The notes beneath the pieces are model-generated. The model worked only from the letters and a program-made list of their open reading frames with translations, was not told the DNA's origin and searched no databases. The position numbers and the translations under genes were made by a program. 64,000 nt of DNA from Lentibacter algarum (GTDB lineage Bacteria > Pseudomonadota > Alphaproteobacteria > Rhodobacterales > Rhodobacteraceae). The stretch covers positions 1-64,000 of the forward strand of contig NZ_CP158687.1 in assembly GCF_040580765.1 (NCBI RefSeq), in the 5' to 3' direction. Below are positions 1-12,175 of the stretch, piece after piece (position 1 is the first letter of the stretch; every line of letters starts with the position of its first letter).

Positions 1-1374
1 ATGACTGATGAACAGTGGGGCATGCTGCAAGGCAACCTTTTGAAAGCCGTTGGCAAAAATAACTATTCAAGCTGGATTGAGCCGCTTGATTTTGATGATG
101 TCCGCGATGGCGTTGCCACGTTCAATGTCCCCACGACCTTCCTCGGAAACTACGTTAAGCAAAACTTTGGTGACCAGATCCTGTATCAGATGATGGGTAT
201 GGGATTAAACGTGTCCCGTGTGCACTTTACTGTTCCTGTTGGCCAATCGCCTGCCGTGTCCAATCCGGTAGAAGGCGCCGCCGCTGCAGAAGGCGCTTTT
301 GTTGAGGTGGCCCCTCAAAAGCGCGAGGCCCCTTTTGCTGCAGCGCCACTGGATTCAAAATTTACGTTCGCAAACTTCGTCGTTGGCAAGCCCAACGAGC
401 TCGCCCACGCAGCAGCGAAGCGCGTAGCTGAAGGCGGTCCAGTGACGTTTAACCCCCTGTTTCTGTATGGTGGTGTTGGGCTTGGTAAAACGCACTTGAT
501 GCATGCGATTGCATGGGAGCTTCAAACCTCCCGACCTGATCTAAATGTGGTCTATCTGTCCGCTGAGCAATTCATGTATCGCTTTGTTCAGGCACTGCGC
601 GACCGTAAAATGATGGATTTCAAAGAGCTGTTTCGCTCGGTTGATGTGCTTATGGTTGATGACGTGCAGTTCATCGCGGGCAAAGACAGTACCCAGGAAG
701 AGTTTTTCCATACGTTCAACGCGTTGGTTGACCAACGTAAGCAGATCATTATTTCTGCCGATCGCGCTCCTGGAGAAATCAAGGATCTCGAAGAGCGGAT
801 AAAAAGCCGTTTGCAGTGTGGTCTTGTGGTGGATTTGCACCCGACCGATTACGAACTGCGGCTTGGTATCCTCCAGTCCAAAGTCGAAGTGCAGCAAGCG
901 CAATACCCCGAACTGTCTCTTGAAGCGGGTGTGCTTGAGTTCCTTGCGCATCGTATCAGTACAAATGTGCGCGTTCTTGAGGGGGCGCTGACGCGGTTGT
1001 TTGCGTTTGCATCTCTTGTTGGCCGACCCATCACTCTTGAGTTGGTGCAAGATTGCTTGGCGGACGTACTGCGGAATTCTGAGCGCAAGATTTCGGTTGA
1101 AGAGATTCAACGTAAAGTTTCTGAGCACTACAATATACGCTTGAGCGATATGATTGGGCCTAAGCGCGTGCGCACTTATGCGCGGCCTCGCCAAGTTGCG
1201 ATGTATTTATGCAAACAGCTGACAAGCCGCTCACTTCCCGAGATTGGCCGCTGTTTTGGGGGCCGTGATCATACGACCATCATGTATGGGGTTCGCAAGA
1301 TTGAGGATATGCGTGCTCAGGATGGGCAGCTTGCAGAGGACATTGAGATTCTGCGCCGCATATTGGAAGCTTAA
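1..1374 (+). CDS. dnaA: Chromosomal replication initiator protein DnaA
   Basis: DnaA binds DnaA boxes at oriC as an ATP-dependent oligomer and opens the origin. The 457-residue protein has the N-terminal DnaB-interaction domain, a variable Ala/Pro-rich linker (about 80-115), the AAA+ domain with Walker A GGVGLGKT at 157-164 and Walker B LMVDD at 217-221, and a C-terminal helix-turn-helix with the signature GGRDHTTI near residue 420. Length is normal for alphaproteobacteria. The gene begins on the first base of the window, so its promoter and ribosome site are outside. It heads a dnaA-dnaN-recF series on the same strand. No cluster of DnaA boxes was recognised downstream, so oriC is probably upstream or elsewhere. 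Confidence 0.98.
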   Translation: MTDEQWGMLQGNLLKAVGKNNYSSWIEPLDFDDVRDGVATFNVPTTFLGNYVKQNFGDQILYQMMGMGLNVSRVHFTVPVGQSPAVSNPVEGAAAAEGAFVEVAPQKREAPFAAAPLDSKFTFANFVVGKPNELAHAAAKRVAEGGPVTFNPLFLYGGVGLGKTHLMHAIAWELQTSRPDLNVVYLSAEQFMYRFVQALRDRKMMDFKELFRSVDVLMVDDVQFIAGKDSTQEEFFHTFNALVDQRKQIIISADRAPGEIKDLEERIKSRLQCGLVVDLHPTDYELRLGILQSKVEVQQAQYPELSLEAGVLEFLAHRISTNVRVLEGALTRLFAFASLVGRPITLELVQDCLADVLRNSERKISVEEIQRKVSEHYNIRLSDMIGPKRVRTYARPRQVAMYLCKQLTSRSLPEIGRCFGGRDHTTIMYGVRKIEDMRAQDGQLAEDIEILRRILEA

Positions 1375-1495
1375 GCAAGAGCAGTGGCCTAGGTGCTTGA
1401 CGCCTTTGGCTTTCCAGTGGACAACACAAGAAAGAACTTGAGTTGACTGGGGGATGGGCTAATTTGTTCGTCCCGCCAGCACAGAGGAGCTAGGG

Positions 1496-2614
1496 ATGAA
1501 GTTTAGCATAGAGCGAGCCGCACTTTTGAAAGCTGTGGCACAAGCACAGTCGGTCGTAGAGCGCCGCAATACGATCCCTATTCTGGCGAATGTGCTGATT
1601 GAGGCGCAAGACAGTGATGTACGCTTCCGCGCCACAGACCTCGATATTGAAGTGGTCGATCGCGCCGATGCACAAGTTGAGCGGGCTGGAGCGACAACTG
1701 TCTCAGCCGTACTTCTCCATGAGATTGTTCGCAAATTGCCCGATGGATCGCTTGTGACGCTCACCGACGATGGCGCCAAGGGCCGTCTCACAGTTGAGGC
1801 AGGCCGGTCTAATTTCTCGTTGGCAACATTGCCTAAAGAAGATTTCCCAGTGATGGCAACATCGGAATACAGCTCGAACTTTTCTGCGCCGGCAGTCGTG
1901 CTGCGTCGGCTTTTTGACAAGTCTAAATTTGCGATTTCCACAGAGGAAACACGCTACTATCTCAACGGCGTGTATATGCACATCTCAGATTCCGATGGTG
2001 GCAAAGTATTGCGCTGCGTGGCGACAGACGGCCACCGTCTTGCACGTATCGATGCAGAGTTGCCTTCTGGTGCCGCGGAGATGCCCGGTGTGATTGTGCC
2101 GCGTAAGACGGTTGGTGAGTTGCGTAAGCTTCTGGACGATGACGAGGCTAAAATCGCTGTTTCTGTCAGTGAAACAAAGATCCGCTTTGCAACGCCAGAT
2201 ATTACGCTGACATCAAAAGTTATCGATGGGACATTCCCAGATTACACGCGCGTCATTCCACAGGGTAATACCCGCAAGCTTGAAGTGGATGCTGCCGAGT
2301 TCGCCAAGGCTGTTGATCGTGTGGCCACAGTTTCATCAGAGCGTTCGCGCGCTGTGAAGCTTACGCTTGCTGAAGACAAGTTGATCTTGTCGGTCAATGC
2401 GCCTGACAGTGGTGCCGCCGAAGAGGAGCTGGCTGTGGCCTATGGCGACGAGCATCTCGAAATTGGCTTTAACGCCAAGTATTTGCTCGAAATTGCAAAT
2501 CAGGTGGATCGTGAAAACGCGGTGTTTATGTTTAACTCTTCGGGTGACCCTACTTTGATGCGCGAAGGCAATGATACATCGGCTGTCTATGTCGTGATGC
2601 CAATGCGCGTTTGA
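1496..2614 (+). CDS. dnaN: DNA polymerase III subunit beta (sliding clamp)
   Basis: The beta clamp is a ring dimer that tethers DNA polymerase III and other DNA enzymes to the template. The 372-residue product begins MKFSIERAALLKAVAQAQ and ends VYVVMPMRV, both typical of alphaproteobacterial DnaN, and its length fits the three-domain clamp fold. A Shine-Dalgarno AGGAG lies about 8 bases before the ATG. The gene is 121 bp after dnaA and 21 bp before recF, the standard order, and may share their transcription. Confidence 0.98.
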   Translation: MKFSIERAALLKAVAQAQSVVERRNTIPILANVLIEAQDSDVRFRATDLDIEVVDRADAQVERAGATTVSAVLLHEIVRKLPDGSLVTLTDDGAKGRLTVEAGRSNFSLATLPKEDFPVMATSEYSSNFSAPAVVLRRLFDKSKFAISTEETRYYLNGVYMHISDSDGGKVLRCVATDGHRLARIDAELPSGAAEMPGVIVPRKTVGELRKLLDDDEAKIAVSVSETKIRFATPDITLTSKVIDGTFPDYTRVIPQGNTRKLEVDAAEFAKAVDRVATVSSERSRAVKLTLAEDKLILSVNAPDSGAAEEELAVAYGDEHLEIGFNAKYLLEIANQVDRENAVFMFNSSGDPTLMREGNDTSAVYVVMPMRV

Positions 2615-2635
2615 GTTGTGGTGGGGTAAGCATTC

Positions 2636-3739
2636 ATGGCTTCGCTTGCCCTGACTAAGCTTAAGCTTTCACATTTTCGCTCTCACAAGGCTGCGCAGCT
2701 TGAAGTAGATGCGCGGCCTTTGGCTATTTTTGGGGCCAACGGGGCTGGAAAAACCAATATCCTAGAAGCTGTTTCCCTTTTTTCGCCAGGGAGAGGCATG
2801 CGGCGTGCCTCAGCTAGAGATATGGCAAAGCGGCCCGAGGATATAGGCTGGAAGCTTTCTGGGCTTATAGAGCAGGATGGCCGAACCTTTGAAGTCGAAA
2901 CCAGCTCTGAAGACGGCGCGGCGCGGTCTGTCCGAATTGATGATAAGGCCTCCGCCCAGACAGCACTTGGGCGGATTGCACGAGTTGTGTGGCTGATCCC
3001 GTCTATGGACCGACTTTGGATAGAAGGGGCAGATGGACGGCGCCGCTTTCTTGACCGTATGAGTATGAGTTTTTTCCCTGATCATTCAGATTTATCACTC
3101 GAATTCGAAAAGGCCATGCGTGAGCGAAACAGGCTATTGAAGGCTGAGGTCCGTGATACGCATTGGTATGCGGCTCTTGAGGCGAAGATGGCAAAGAGCG
3201 GTGCGGGTATTCACGCCAATCGGGTTGCGACGCTCGAGCGCCTTAGGGCCGCACAAGACGGCGCAGAGACGGCCTTTCCCTCCGCCGACCTTGAGTTGGT
3301 TCAGAGCGAAGGCGGCATGCCTGAAACAGTCGCTGATCTAGAGGAAGCTTTGAGCGAAAGCCGCTTTCGGGACATGGCCGCTGGCCGTGCTTTGGTTGGG
3401 CCGCATCGCTCTGATCTATATGGTGTTTTTGCAGCCAAGGGTGTGCCTGCAAAGGACTGCTCGACGGGTGAACAAAAGGCGCTTTTGATTTCTCTTATTC
3501 TCGCCAACGCTCGTGCGCTCAAGGCGGATGTGGGGGCGCCTCCTATCGTTCTTTTGGATGAGGTCGCCGCGCATCTTGATGCGAACCGACGGGCTGCGCT
3601 GTATGATGAGATCTGCGCTTTGGGGGCGCAGGCCTGGATGACTGGCACGGGGCCAGATCTTTTTGCTGAGTTGGGTGACCGAGCTCAGCATATCGAAGTG
3701 AAGGATGCCGACGGAACCTCAAGACTGGTTGCGAGCTGA
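2636..3739 (+). CDS. recF: DNA replication/repair protein RecF
   Basis: RecF is an SMC-like ATPase that works with RecO and RecR to load RecA at single-strand gaps. Visible motifs are Walker A GANGAGKTN at about 33-41, the ABC-type signature STGEQKALL near 276 and Walker B VLLDEVAAHLD near 305. At 367 residues the length is usual. It follows dnaN by 21 bp. Its last 21 bp overlap the end of a small convergent membrane-protein gene on the other strand. Confidence 0.96.
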   Translation: MASLALTKLKLSHFRSHKAAQLEVDARPLAIFGANGAGKTNILEAVSLFSPGRGMRRASARDMAKRPEDIGWKLSGLIEQDGRTFEVETSSEDGAARSVRIDDKASAQTALGRIARVVWLIPSMDRLWIEGADGRRRFLDRMSMSFFPDHSDLSLEFEKAMRERNRLLKAEVRDTHWYAALEAKMAKSGAGIHANRVATLERLRAAQDGAETAFPSADLELVQSEGGMPETVADLEEALSESRFRDMAAGRALVGPHRSDLYGVFAAKGVPAKDCSTGEQKALLISLILANARALKADVGAPPIVLLDEVAAHLDANRRAALYDEICALGAQAWMTGTGPDLFAELGDRAQHIEVKDADGTSRLVAS

Positions 3740-3991
3740 GCGCTTTTTCTGCCTAATTTTATAGGCCCACTGACCACAAATGACGAGAAGTCCGATGGCG
3801 AAGACAGGCTCGAAAAGATAAGCGACATATGCGTAGTGCCCTTGCCCCAGCAAGAAGGCAAAGACAGCAACGTTCGCCGCACAGAAGAGCAACCCTTCTA
3901 GTGGCGACCAAAGGACATCATCGGCTGGCCTCTTGGGCTTGAAAGAGGAGGTATCCGAGGCGTGCGTTGTTTTGGGGCGCTGCTTTTTCAT
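3719..3991 (-). CDS. Small hypothetical membrane protein
   Basis: I do not recognise the family. The 90-residue product has a basic, hydrophilic N terminus (MKKQRPKTTH), two closely spaced hydrophobic segments (about 34-50 and 56-76) and a basic tail (KIRQKKRSARNQS), which suggests a two-pass inner-membrane protein. An upstream in-frame start at 4048 would add 19 residues without a clear ribosome site, so the MKKQ start is preferred. It is convergent with recF and overlaps its 3' end by 21 bp, and it interrupts the usual recF-gyrB adjacency. Confidence 0.6.
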   Translation of the reverse strand: MKKQRPKTTHASDTSSFKPKRPADDVLWSPLEGLLFCAANVAVFAFLLGQGHYAYVAYLFEPVFAIGLLVICGQWAYKIRQKKRSARNQS

Positions 3992-4148
3992 ACTTTTACC
4001 GTCGCAAAAGACTACGTCAAAGAGCGGAAAACACTGTGACAAAATCACGGCTTTTGGAGCTGATTTGCGCTAAGCTATCGGCGCTTTGGCCCGCTTTGTG
4101 CTGCGCTGATCTAAGTGGCCGCGATAGCTCAAAATATAGCGGTTGGGC

Positions 4149-4177
4149 GTGACATTCCCCACCATAAACAGTATAAA
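4149..4177 (+). promoter_or_regulatory. Predicted sigma-70 promoter of gyrB
   Basis: A -35-like GTGACA (4149-4154) and a -10-like TATAAA (4172-4177) are separated by exactly 17 bp and end 28 bp before the gyrB start codon. The spacing and match are good for a housekeeping promoter. Start-site mapping has not been seen; this is a prediction from sequence alone. Confidence 0.55.
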
Positions 4178-4205
4178 ATGACAAAATCGCAAAGGAAGCG
4201 TGTGA

Positions 4206-6623
<2,418 letters not shown>

Positions 6624-6644
6624 GCAGCTTAGCTGAAGATTAAG

Positions 6645-6678
6645 GCCTGAATTCCGAGCGGAATTCGGGCGCTTTTTT
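6645..6678 (+). terminator. Intrinsic terminator after gyrB
   Basis: A near-perfect inverted repeat built on CTGAATTCCG/CGGAATTCGG (arms about 6645-6655 and 6660-6670, one G-T pair) is followed by GCTTTTTT at 6671-6678. It starts 21 bp after the gyrB stop and is oriented to end gyrB transcription before the convergent DUF2794 gene. Confidence 0.85.
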
Positions 6679-6685
6679 GTGCGCT

Positions 6686-7024
6686 TCAGTCGCTGACAGC
6701 GCGGATGAGTTTGCGCTCCAGAACGCGTAGCACGGCTTTAAGATCATGGCCTCGTTTGAGAACCTGACCGTTGAGTCCAATGACGGAATATTGTCCCTGT
6801 TTGAGCCGCAGTTTGGGATGCTTTTCGATGCGGTAAAGTGGGTTTTCGGCTGTTCGACGAAAGACCGAAAACACGGCGTAATCCTTGAGGCAGGAGATAC
6901 CATAATCTCGCCATTCGCCTGCCGCCACCATGCGGCCATAGAGGCCGAGGATAAGCGAGAGCTCGGTACGGTGAAACGCGACTTGTGAGCCGATTGGAAA
7001 GGGCGTGTGTGATGCCATATTCAT
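6686..7024 (-). CDS. DUF2794 family protein
   Basis: This matches, from memory, the alphaproteobacterial DUF2794 family, whose function is unknown. The 112-residue product (from the MNMASHTP start) contains the conserved core with FHRTELSLIL near the N terminus, GEWRDYGI in the middle and FRRTAENPLYRIEK after it. There is no signal peptide or membrane segment, so it should be cytosolic. The open frame continues upstream to 7114, but that extension looks non-coding; a second Met two codons on (7018) is also possible. It is convergent with gyrB, separated by the terminator. Confidence 0.8.
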   Translation of the reverse strand: MNMASHTPFPIGSQVAFHRTELSLILGLYGRMVAAGEWRDYGISCLKDYAVFSVFRRTAENPLYRIEKHPKLRLKQGQYSVIGLNGQVLKRGHDLKAVLRVLERKLIRAVSD

Positions 7025-7107
7025 GCCACTAGCGTGGCCGCGTTTTTCGCGTGAATCAAGCCCTGCTTTGAAAAGGTTAATGGGGGTGATTCTAGGGGGG
7101 TGAAAAG

Positions 7108-7140
7108 CGTGCACAACGCGTGCACAACCCGTGCACCGCC
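7108..7140. repeat. Three tandem 11-bp direct repeats
   Basis: Three copies of CGTGCACAACn lie head to tail with an exact 11-bp period (CGTGCAC starts at 7108, 7119 and 7130; the third copy has diverged after GTGCAC). They are about 85 bp upstream of the DUF2794 start in the non-coding gap before tgt. One-turn spacing suits a protein-binding site, but no binder is known. Confidence 0.6.
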
Positions 7141-7278
7141 AAAACGGGATTTCGGGGTGTTAATGCGGCGTGCGGTCGTGGTGTTGAATTCGAATTACGC
7201 AAAGCGCAATCCCACTAACTGGGGAACCAGTGCCTCAGCCCCCCGGATATTTTCAGAAAGGGGAGACAGGGCGAGCGA

Positions 7279-8409
7279 TCATAGAGGATCAATGTCGCCT
7301 TGAGCGCGGGTGCTGTGAAAGTCACGCTCGAATTCTGTGAAGCGGTCTTCGGTGATCGCCGCACGCATTCCTGCCATGAGGTCTTGGTAGTAATGGAGGT
7401 TGTGCCATGTGAGCAGCATCGAAGAGATGATCTCTTGGGAGCGGAAGACATGGTGCAGATAGGCGCGGCTGTAATTCTTGCACGCGGGGCAACCGCAGTT
7501 TTCGTCGAGCGGGCGCGGGTCGTCCTGATGGCGGGCGTTTTTGATGTTGAGCACGCCGAGACGGGTGAAGACCTGACCGGTACGGCCCGAGCGAGAGGGG
7601 AGGACGCAGTCCATCATATCGATACCGCGCGCGACAGCGCCGACGATGTCGTCGGGTTTGCCGACGCCCATCAGGTAGCGTGGTTTGTCTTTGGGGAGTT
7701 GGTCTGGCGCGAACTCGAGGGTGTTGAACATGGCCTCCTGACCTTCACCGACTGCGAGGCCACCGACAGCGTAGCCTTCAAAGCCGATATCTTGAAGGGC
7801 CTCAGCGGATTGGGCGCGCAGGTCTTCTTCGAGGCCGCCTTGCTGGATTCCGAACAGGGCGTAACCGGGGCGCTCACCAAACGCTGTGCGTGAGCGCTTG
7901 GCCCAACGCATGGACAGCTCCATTGATTTGGCAATGTCATCTCTTGTTGCGGGCAATGCGGGGCACTCGTCAAAGCACATGACAATGTCGGACCCAAGAA
8001 GGCGCTGGATTTCCATGCTGCGCTCGGGGCTGAGCATGTGCTTGGAGCCGTCGATGTGCGATTTGAACGCGACGCCTTCTTCCGTAAGCTTGCGCAGGTC
8101 TGCAAGCGACATGACCTGAAAGCCACCCGAGTCTGTGAGAATCGGGCGGTCCCAATTCATGAATTTATGCAGGCCACCCAGAGCGGCGATGCGTTCGGCG
8201 GTGGGGCGCAGCATAAGGTGATAGGTGTTGCCAAGTAGGATGTCGGCGCCTGTGGCGCGCACGCTTTCAGGCATCATCGCTTTGACCGTTGCGGCGGTCC
8301 CGACTGGCATAAATGCAGGCGTGCGGATATCGCCCCGCGGTGTGCTGATTGTTCCAGTGCGGGCTTTGCCCGAAGTGGCGGCGAGGGAGAAGGAGAATTC
8401 TTGTGTCAT
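7279..8409 (-). CDS. tgt: tRNA-guanine transglycosylase (queuosine)
   Basis: Tgt exchanges guanine 34 of GU(N)-anticodon tRNAs for preQ1, the key step of queuosine synthesis. The 376-residue protein starts [19 protein letters not shown], carries the catalytic motif [10 protein letters not shown] with Asp93, the substrate-site motif GIQQGG and the C-terminal zinc-site run CGCPAC followed by YSRAYLHH. Length is normal. No other queuosine genes are in the window. It is divergent from the RimK-fusion gene across a 163-bp gap, which should hold both promoters. Confidence 0.96.
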   Translation of the reverse strand: MTQEFSFSLAATSGKARTGTISTPRGDIRTPAFMPVGTAATVKAMMPESVRATGADILLGNTYHLMLRPTAERIAALGGLHKFMNWDRPILTDSGGFQVMSLADLRKLTEEGVAFKSHIDGSKHMLSPERSMEIQRLLGSDIVMCFDECPALPATRDDIAKSMELSMRWAKRSRTAFGERPGYALFGIQQGGLEEDLRAQSAEALQDIGFEGYAVGGLAVGEGQEAMFNTLEFAPDQLPKDKPRYLMGVGKPDDIVGAVARGIDMMDCVLPSRSGRTGQVFTRLGVLNIKNARHQDDPRPLDENCGCPACKNYSRAYLHHVFRSQEIISSMLLTWHNLHYYQDLMAGMRAAITEDRFTEFERDFHSTRAQGDIDPL

Positions 8410-8572
8410 AGTTTTGTGTCTTGGAGGAAATAGAGCTGATTGCCAAGAGAGAAGCCGATGACGTTAGGGGCTAGCCCTGTGAGAAAAACTATGCGAAATG
8501 CGGCGAGTTGGTCTGAGAGCCTTATTGCTATAGGCTCGGCATCAGCCGTTTTCAAACATTGGATTGCAGCGC

Positions 8573-9979
8573 ATGAGTCTTGATAAGAGTGGTTCTATTT
8601 TGTCGTTCGGATGGGAAGAGTGGGTGGCTTTGCCCCAGCTCGGCTTGCCGGCGATTCAGGCAAAAGTAGATACAGGGGCGAAAACCTCGGCACTTCATGC
8701 CTATGATATTGAAGTGTTCGGTGCTTCATCTAAGCCAAAGGTGCGTTTTATGGTGCACCCGGTTCCGGGGCGTGAAGACATTGTTTTTGCATGCTCTGCC
8801 GAGATCAAGGATCGTCGCGAAGTGACCTCCTCCAATGGGGAGAGTGAGAACCGCTATGTTATCGAGACCAACTTGCTGGTGAACGGTCACCGTTGGCCCA
8901 TTGAGATTACGCTGAGCAACCGTGCAACCATGAGCAACCGTATGTTGCTTGGGCGGCAGGCGCTTAAGGACCATATTAGTATCGTAGCGACGGAACGGTT
9001 TTTGCAGCCCGAGCTGAGCTATGATGTGTATCACAGCAAGCGGGTGCGCGAGACAGCACCAGAACGGGCACTGCGCGTCGCCGTTTTGAGCCGTGAGGAT
9101 AATTATTCGACCCGCCGTCTTGTGGAAGAGGGCGAGAAGCGGGGGCATGTTGTCGAAGTGATCGACACGACGCGTTGTTATATGGCGCTGAACGCGCTTG
9201 CGCCTGAGGTGCATTATGACGGCAAGCGACTGGCGCGCTATGATGCAGTTATTCCACGGATCGGAGCCTCTATCACCTCATATGGTACGGCTGTTGTGCG
9301 CCAGTTTGAGACCATCGGGACATTTTGTGTGAACTCTTCACAGGGGATTACGGCAAGCCGCGATAAGCTTCATGCGCATCAGCTTATGGCGCGACATAAG
9401 ATTGGGATGCCGAACACGGCTTTTGCTGCGAGTCCGAAGGACACCAACTCGATTGTCGGCTTGGTGGGTACGGCACCATTGATTGTGAAGCTTTTGGAGA
9501 GCACGCAGGGCAAGGGCGTTGTCTTGGCGGAAACCAAGAAGGCGGCCGAGTCGGTTATTGATGCGTTTCGCGGGCTAAAAGCGAATTTTCTGGTTCAGAA
9601 CTTTGTAAAAGAAGCTGCAGGTGAGGATATCCGCTGTTTTGTGATTGGTGGAAAGGTTGTGGCTTCGATGCGACGCACGGGTGCGGAGGGTGACTTTCGC
9701 TCTAATTTGCACAGGGGTGGCACTGCGGAGGCTGTGAAAATCAGCAAGGCAGAGCGCGATGTGGTGCTGAAGGCGACAAAGGCTTTTGGACTTCATATGG
9801 CGGGCGTTGATCTTTTGCGCGCGAGTGACGGTCCGAAGGTTCTTGAGGTGAATTCCTCACCAGGGCTTGAAGGGATAGAAGGCGCGAGCGGCAAGAATAT
9901 TGCTGGGACGCTTTATGAGATGATCGAGGCGCGGGTGCGGCCTGCACCAGTGCGTAAACGCGGGAAAGCGAAAGCGTGA
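8573..9979 (+). CDS. RimK-type ATP-grasp ligase fused to retropepsin-like (RimB/Zn-protease) domain
   Basis: RimK ligases add glutamate to proteins, classically to ribosomal protein S6. Here residues about 1-150 form a retropepsin-like domain (motif [13 protein letters not shown]; also [10 protein letters not shown]), a family annotated as ATP-dependent Zn protease. The rest is a RimK/ATP-grasp ligase with [31 protein letters not shown] and the metal/ATP motif [14 protein letters not shown]. The two parts are often separate genes, so this is a fusion. The ATG at 8573 is preferred over a TTG three codons earlier. Substrate is unknown. It is divergent from tgt and followed after 89 bp by a cytochrome gene. 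Confidence 0.85.
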   Translation: MSLDKSGSILSFGWEEWVALPQLGLPAIQAKVDTGAKTSALHAYDIEVFGASSKPKVRFMVHPVPGREDIVFACSAEIKDRREVTSSNGESENRYVIETNLLVNGHRWPIEITLSNRATMSNRMLLGRQALKDHISIVATERFLQPELSYDVYHSKRVRETAPERALRVAVLSREDNYSTRRLVEEGEKRGHVVEVIDTTRCYMALNALAPEVHYDGKRLARYDAVIPRIGASITSYGTAVVRQFETIGTFCVNSSQGITASRDKLHAHQLMARHKIGMPNTAFAASPKDTNSIVGLVGTAPLIVKLLESTQGKGVVLAETKKAAESVIDAFRGLKANFLVQNFVKEAAGEDIRCFVIGGKVVASMRRTGAEGDFRSNLHRGGTAEAVKISKAERDVVLKATKAFGLHMAGVDLLRASDGPKVLEVNSSPGLEGIEGASGKNIAGTLYEMIEARVRPAPVRKRGKAKA

Positions 9980-10068
9980 AAACGCTGCTTTCGTGCGCTT
10001 CACATTAGCGTGTCTTGATCGGCTTGGCGTTCCGTGACGTAATACAAGCAACCAACAGGAGAGTACTG

Positions 10069-10509
10069 ATGAAAAGATTTTTTGTGACACTGGCGCTGAG
10101 CGCAACGATCGCGGGCACGGGCTTTGCCATGACCGAAGGTGTCGAAAACGAGGCCGTGAAGGCGCGGATGATGCTGATGGATGGCGTCAAGGCAGCTACG
10201 GGCACTTTGGGCGCGATGGGCAAAGGCGAGATGGCGTTTGACGCCGACAAGGCAGGCGAAGCACGGCAGGCGCTGATTGATCATGCTGCCAAAATCCCTG
10301 CAGCGTTTGAGGCACAAGAAATGGACCCGAAATCAACTGCGCTTCCCGCGATCTGGGAAAACTGGGCTGATTTTGAGATGAAGGCACAGGCCATGGGCGC
10401 TGCAGCCGAAGAGCTTGATACAAGTGATCTTGGCTGGGTTCAGGCAGGCATGGGCGACCTCGGTGGCACATGTGCAGCCTGCCACAAAGCCTATCGCATC
10501 AAGAAGTGA
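10069..10509 (+). CDS. Class II cytochrome c (cytochrome c'/c556 type)
   Basis: This is a small periplasmic heme protein of 146 residues with a signal peptide ending near residue 20 (TGFA), a four-helix-bundle-like body and one C-terminal heme motif CAACH at 135-139, the arrangement of class II cytochromes c. Such proteins carry electrons or bind NO; the exact role cannot be read here. AGGAGAG lies 8 bases before the chosen ATG; an in-frame extension upstream lacks such a site. The stop codon abuts the stop of the convergent I78 lipoprotein gene with no base between. Confidence 0.88.
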   Translation: MKRFFVTLALSATIAGTGFAMTEGVENEAVKARMMLMDGVKAATGTLGAMGKGEMAFDADKAGEARQALIDHAAKIPAAFEAQEMDPKSTALPAIWENWADFEMKAQAMGAAAEELDTSDLGWVQAGMGDLGGTCAACHKAYRIKK

Positions 10510-10821
10510 TCAGCCGCAGCTAAATCCAGTGATCCGGTCCGAGGCATCGATTTTTACATTGAGGCGCTCGGGCTGGTAATCTGTGGTGACTGCACTTTTG
10601 GGACCGACGATGCGTACGGGACGCTGTGCGGTATCAAATTCGACCTCGGCTACCCGCATCCCAGCCATGAAAGTCAGATCACCAGCCCCGCATGTGTCTG
10701 CGAGGGCGGCACGCGTGGTTGCTGGGATGAGTGGATCTTTTTGTTCAAGCATGCCGCTCATTTGGCAGGCTGTTAGAAGAGTGGTTGCGGCAAGTGCCGC
10801 GGTGATACGTGAAACAAACAT
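10510..10821 (-). CDS. Peptidase inhibitor I78 family lipoprotein
   Basis: The 103-residue product has a lipoprotein signal peptide with lipobox LLTAC near residue 19, so it should be anchored in an envelope membrane. The C-terminal part has the I78 inhibitor pattern: DTCGAGD, then RIVGPKSAVTTDYQPERLNV, then ITGFSCG. Members of I78 inhibit serine peptidases; the target here is unknown. GGGGAG precedes the chosen ATG. A short inverted repeat, CCAATC-6-GATTGG (10834-10851), sits just upstream and overlaps the ribosome site, so it could affect translation or bind a regulator. Confidence 0.82.
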   Translation of the reverse strand: MFVSRITAALAATTLLTACQMSGMLEQKDPLIPATTRAALADTCGAGDLTFMAGMRVAEVEFDTAQRPVRIVGPKSAVTTDYQPERLNVKIDASDRITGFSCG

Positions 10822-10965
10822 AATAGAAACTCCCCAATCTCTGAGGATTGGTAACAAGACACAGGCTTGGATATCAGGGGAATAACCTTGCCCTGTTTCC
10901 CCCTAAGTCTTGCAAGTCTGTGCTGTTTACCGCAGGCTCTGGCCGAGATATTTGGGAGACACATC

Positions 10966-12099
10966 ATGCGAACACGTGCAGCCGTCGCGCTTGCAGCAGG
11001 CAAGCCACTTGAGATTATGGAAGTCGAGCTTGAAGGCCCCAAGAAGGGCGAAGTCCTCATCGAGATCAAGGCCACAGGCGTGTGCCACACCGATGAGTTT
11101 ACCCGCTCGGGGGATGATCCTGAGGGTCTTTTCCCCAGTATTCTTGGCCATGAGGGCGCGGGCATTGTGCTTGAAGTCGGGGAGGGCGTCACAACGCTTG
11201 AGCCTGGTGATCATGTAATCCCGCTATATACGCCTGAGTGTCGTGAATGCCATGCGTGTCTCTCTGGAAAGACGAACCTCTGTACTGCCATTCGTGGGAC
11301 GCAGGGCCAAGGGCTGATGCCAGATGGAACCACGCGTTTCAAGATGCTCGATGGGACGCCGATCTTCCACTATATGGGCTGTTCGACCTTTGCCAATCAT
11401 ACTGTCATGCCCGAAATTGCACTTGCCAAGGTGCGCAAGGACGCACCGTTTGAGAGCATCTGCTACATTGGCTGTGGCGTGACCACAGGTATTGGTGCGG
11501 TGATCAATACAGCGGGTGTCGAGATCGGGTCGACCGCAGCTGTTTTTGGTCTTGGCGGCATTGGCCTCAACGTGATCCAAGGGCTGCGTATGGCGGGAGC
11601 TGACAAGATTATTGGGGTTGATCTCAATGACGACAAGGAAGCCATGGCACGCAAATTCGGCATGACTGACTTTGTGAATCCGTCAAAACTTGAGGGTCAG
11701 ACGGTGACCGAGGCGATTGTTGAATTGACCAAGACCGAGAAAGACGCTTTCGGCGGTGTGGACTATTCCTTTGATGCCACAGGAAACGTGAAAGTTATGA
11801 GGGATGCGCTGGAATGCTCTCACCGTGGTTGGGGTGTTTCGGTGATCATCGGCGTTGCGCCTGCTGGGGCCGAGATCAGCACACGACCGTTCCAGCTTGT
11901 TACAGGTCGCGTCTGGAAAGGCACGGCCTTTGGCGGCGCGAAGGGGCGCACCGATGTGCCCAAGATTGTCGATTGGTATATGGATGGCAAAGTGGAGATC
12001 GACGAGATGATCACCCACAAGATGCCACTTGAAGAGATCAACAAAGCGTTTGATTTGATGCACTCAGGCGAGAGCATCCGAAGCGTGGTTGTTTACTAA
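10966..12099 (+). CDS. adhI: S-(hydroxymethyl)glutathione dehydrogenase / class III alcohol dehydrogenase
   Basis: This zinc enzyme oxidises the formaldehyde-glutathione adduct to S-formylglutathione, removing formaldehyde. The 377-residue product shows the catalytic-zinc region [13 protein letters not shown] and GHEGAG, the four-cysteine structural zinc loop [15 protein letters not shown], the NAD-binding motif GLGGIG and the class III end RSVVVY. The in-frame region upstream of 10966 is non-coding by appearance; GGGAG is 9 bases before the ATG. The usual partner S-formylglutathione hydrolase is not adjacent. A perfect hairpin follows about 77 bp after the stop. frmA is an equivalent name. 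Confidence 0.95.
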   Translation: MRTRAAVALAAGKPLEIMEVELEGPKKGEVLIEIKATGVCHTDEFTRSGDDPEGLFPSILGHEGAGIVLEVGEGVTTLEPGDHVIPLYTPECRECHACLSGKTNLCTAIRGTQGQGLMPDGTTRFKMLDGTPIFHYMGCSTFANHTVMPEIALAKVRKDAPFESICYIGCGVTTGIGAVINTAGVEIGSTAAVFGLGGIGLNVIQGLRMAGADKIIGVDLNDDKEAMARKFGMTDFVNPSKLEGQTVTEAIVELTKTEKDAFGGVDYSFDATGNVKVMRDALECSHRGWGVSVIIGVAPAGAEISTRPFQLVTGRVWKGTAFGGAKGRTDVPKIVDWYMDGKVEIDEMITHKMPLEEINKAFDLMHSGESIRSVVVY

Positions 12100-12175
12100 G
12101 TGTACAGCTCTGCTGCTTTCCAAATGTCAGACGCCTGAGCGCCTTATGGAGAATGGCAAGGCATGGATTGACTGT

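Noticed and set aside
541..1194. A 217-codon open frame antisense to dnaA
   Set aside because: It lies wholly inside dnaA on the other strand, has no ribosome site or recognisable domain, and reflects codon bias of the real gene.
1..4205. An origin of replication near dnaA
   Set aside because: No cluster of TTATCCACA-like boxes or AT-rich unwinding region was found inside the window; the region before dnaA is not included.
8517..8537. A GAGCCT/AGGCTC hairpin between tgt and the RimK-fusion gene considered as a terminator
   Set aside because: The stem is only six pairs, no T run follows and both neighbouring genes start here instead of ending.
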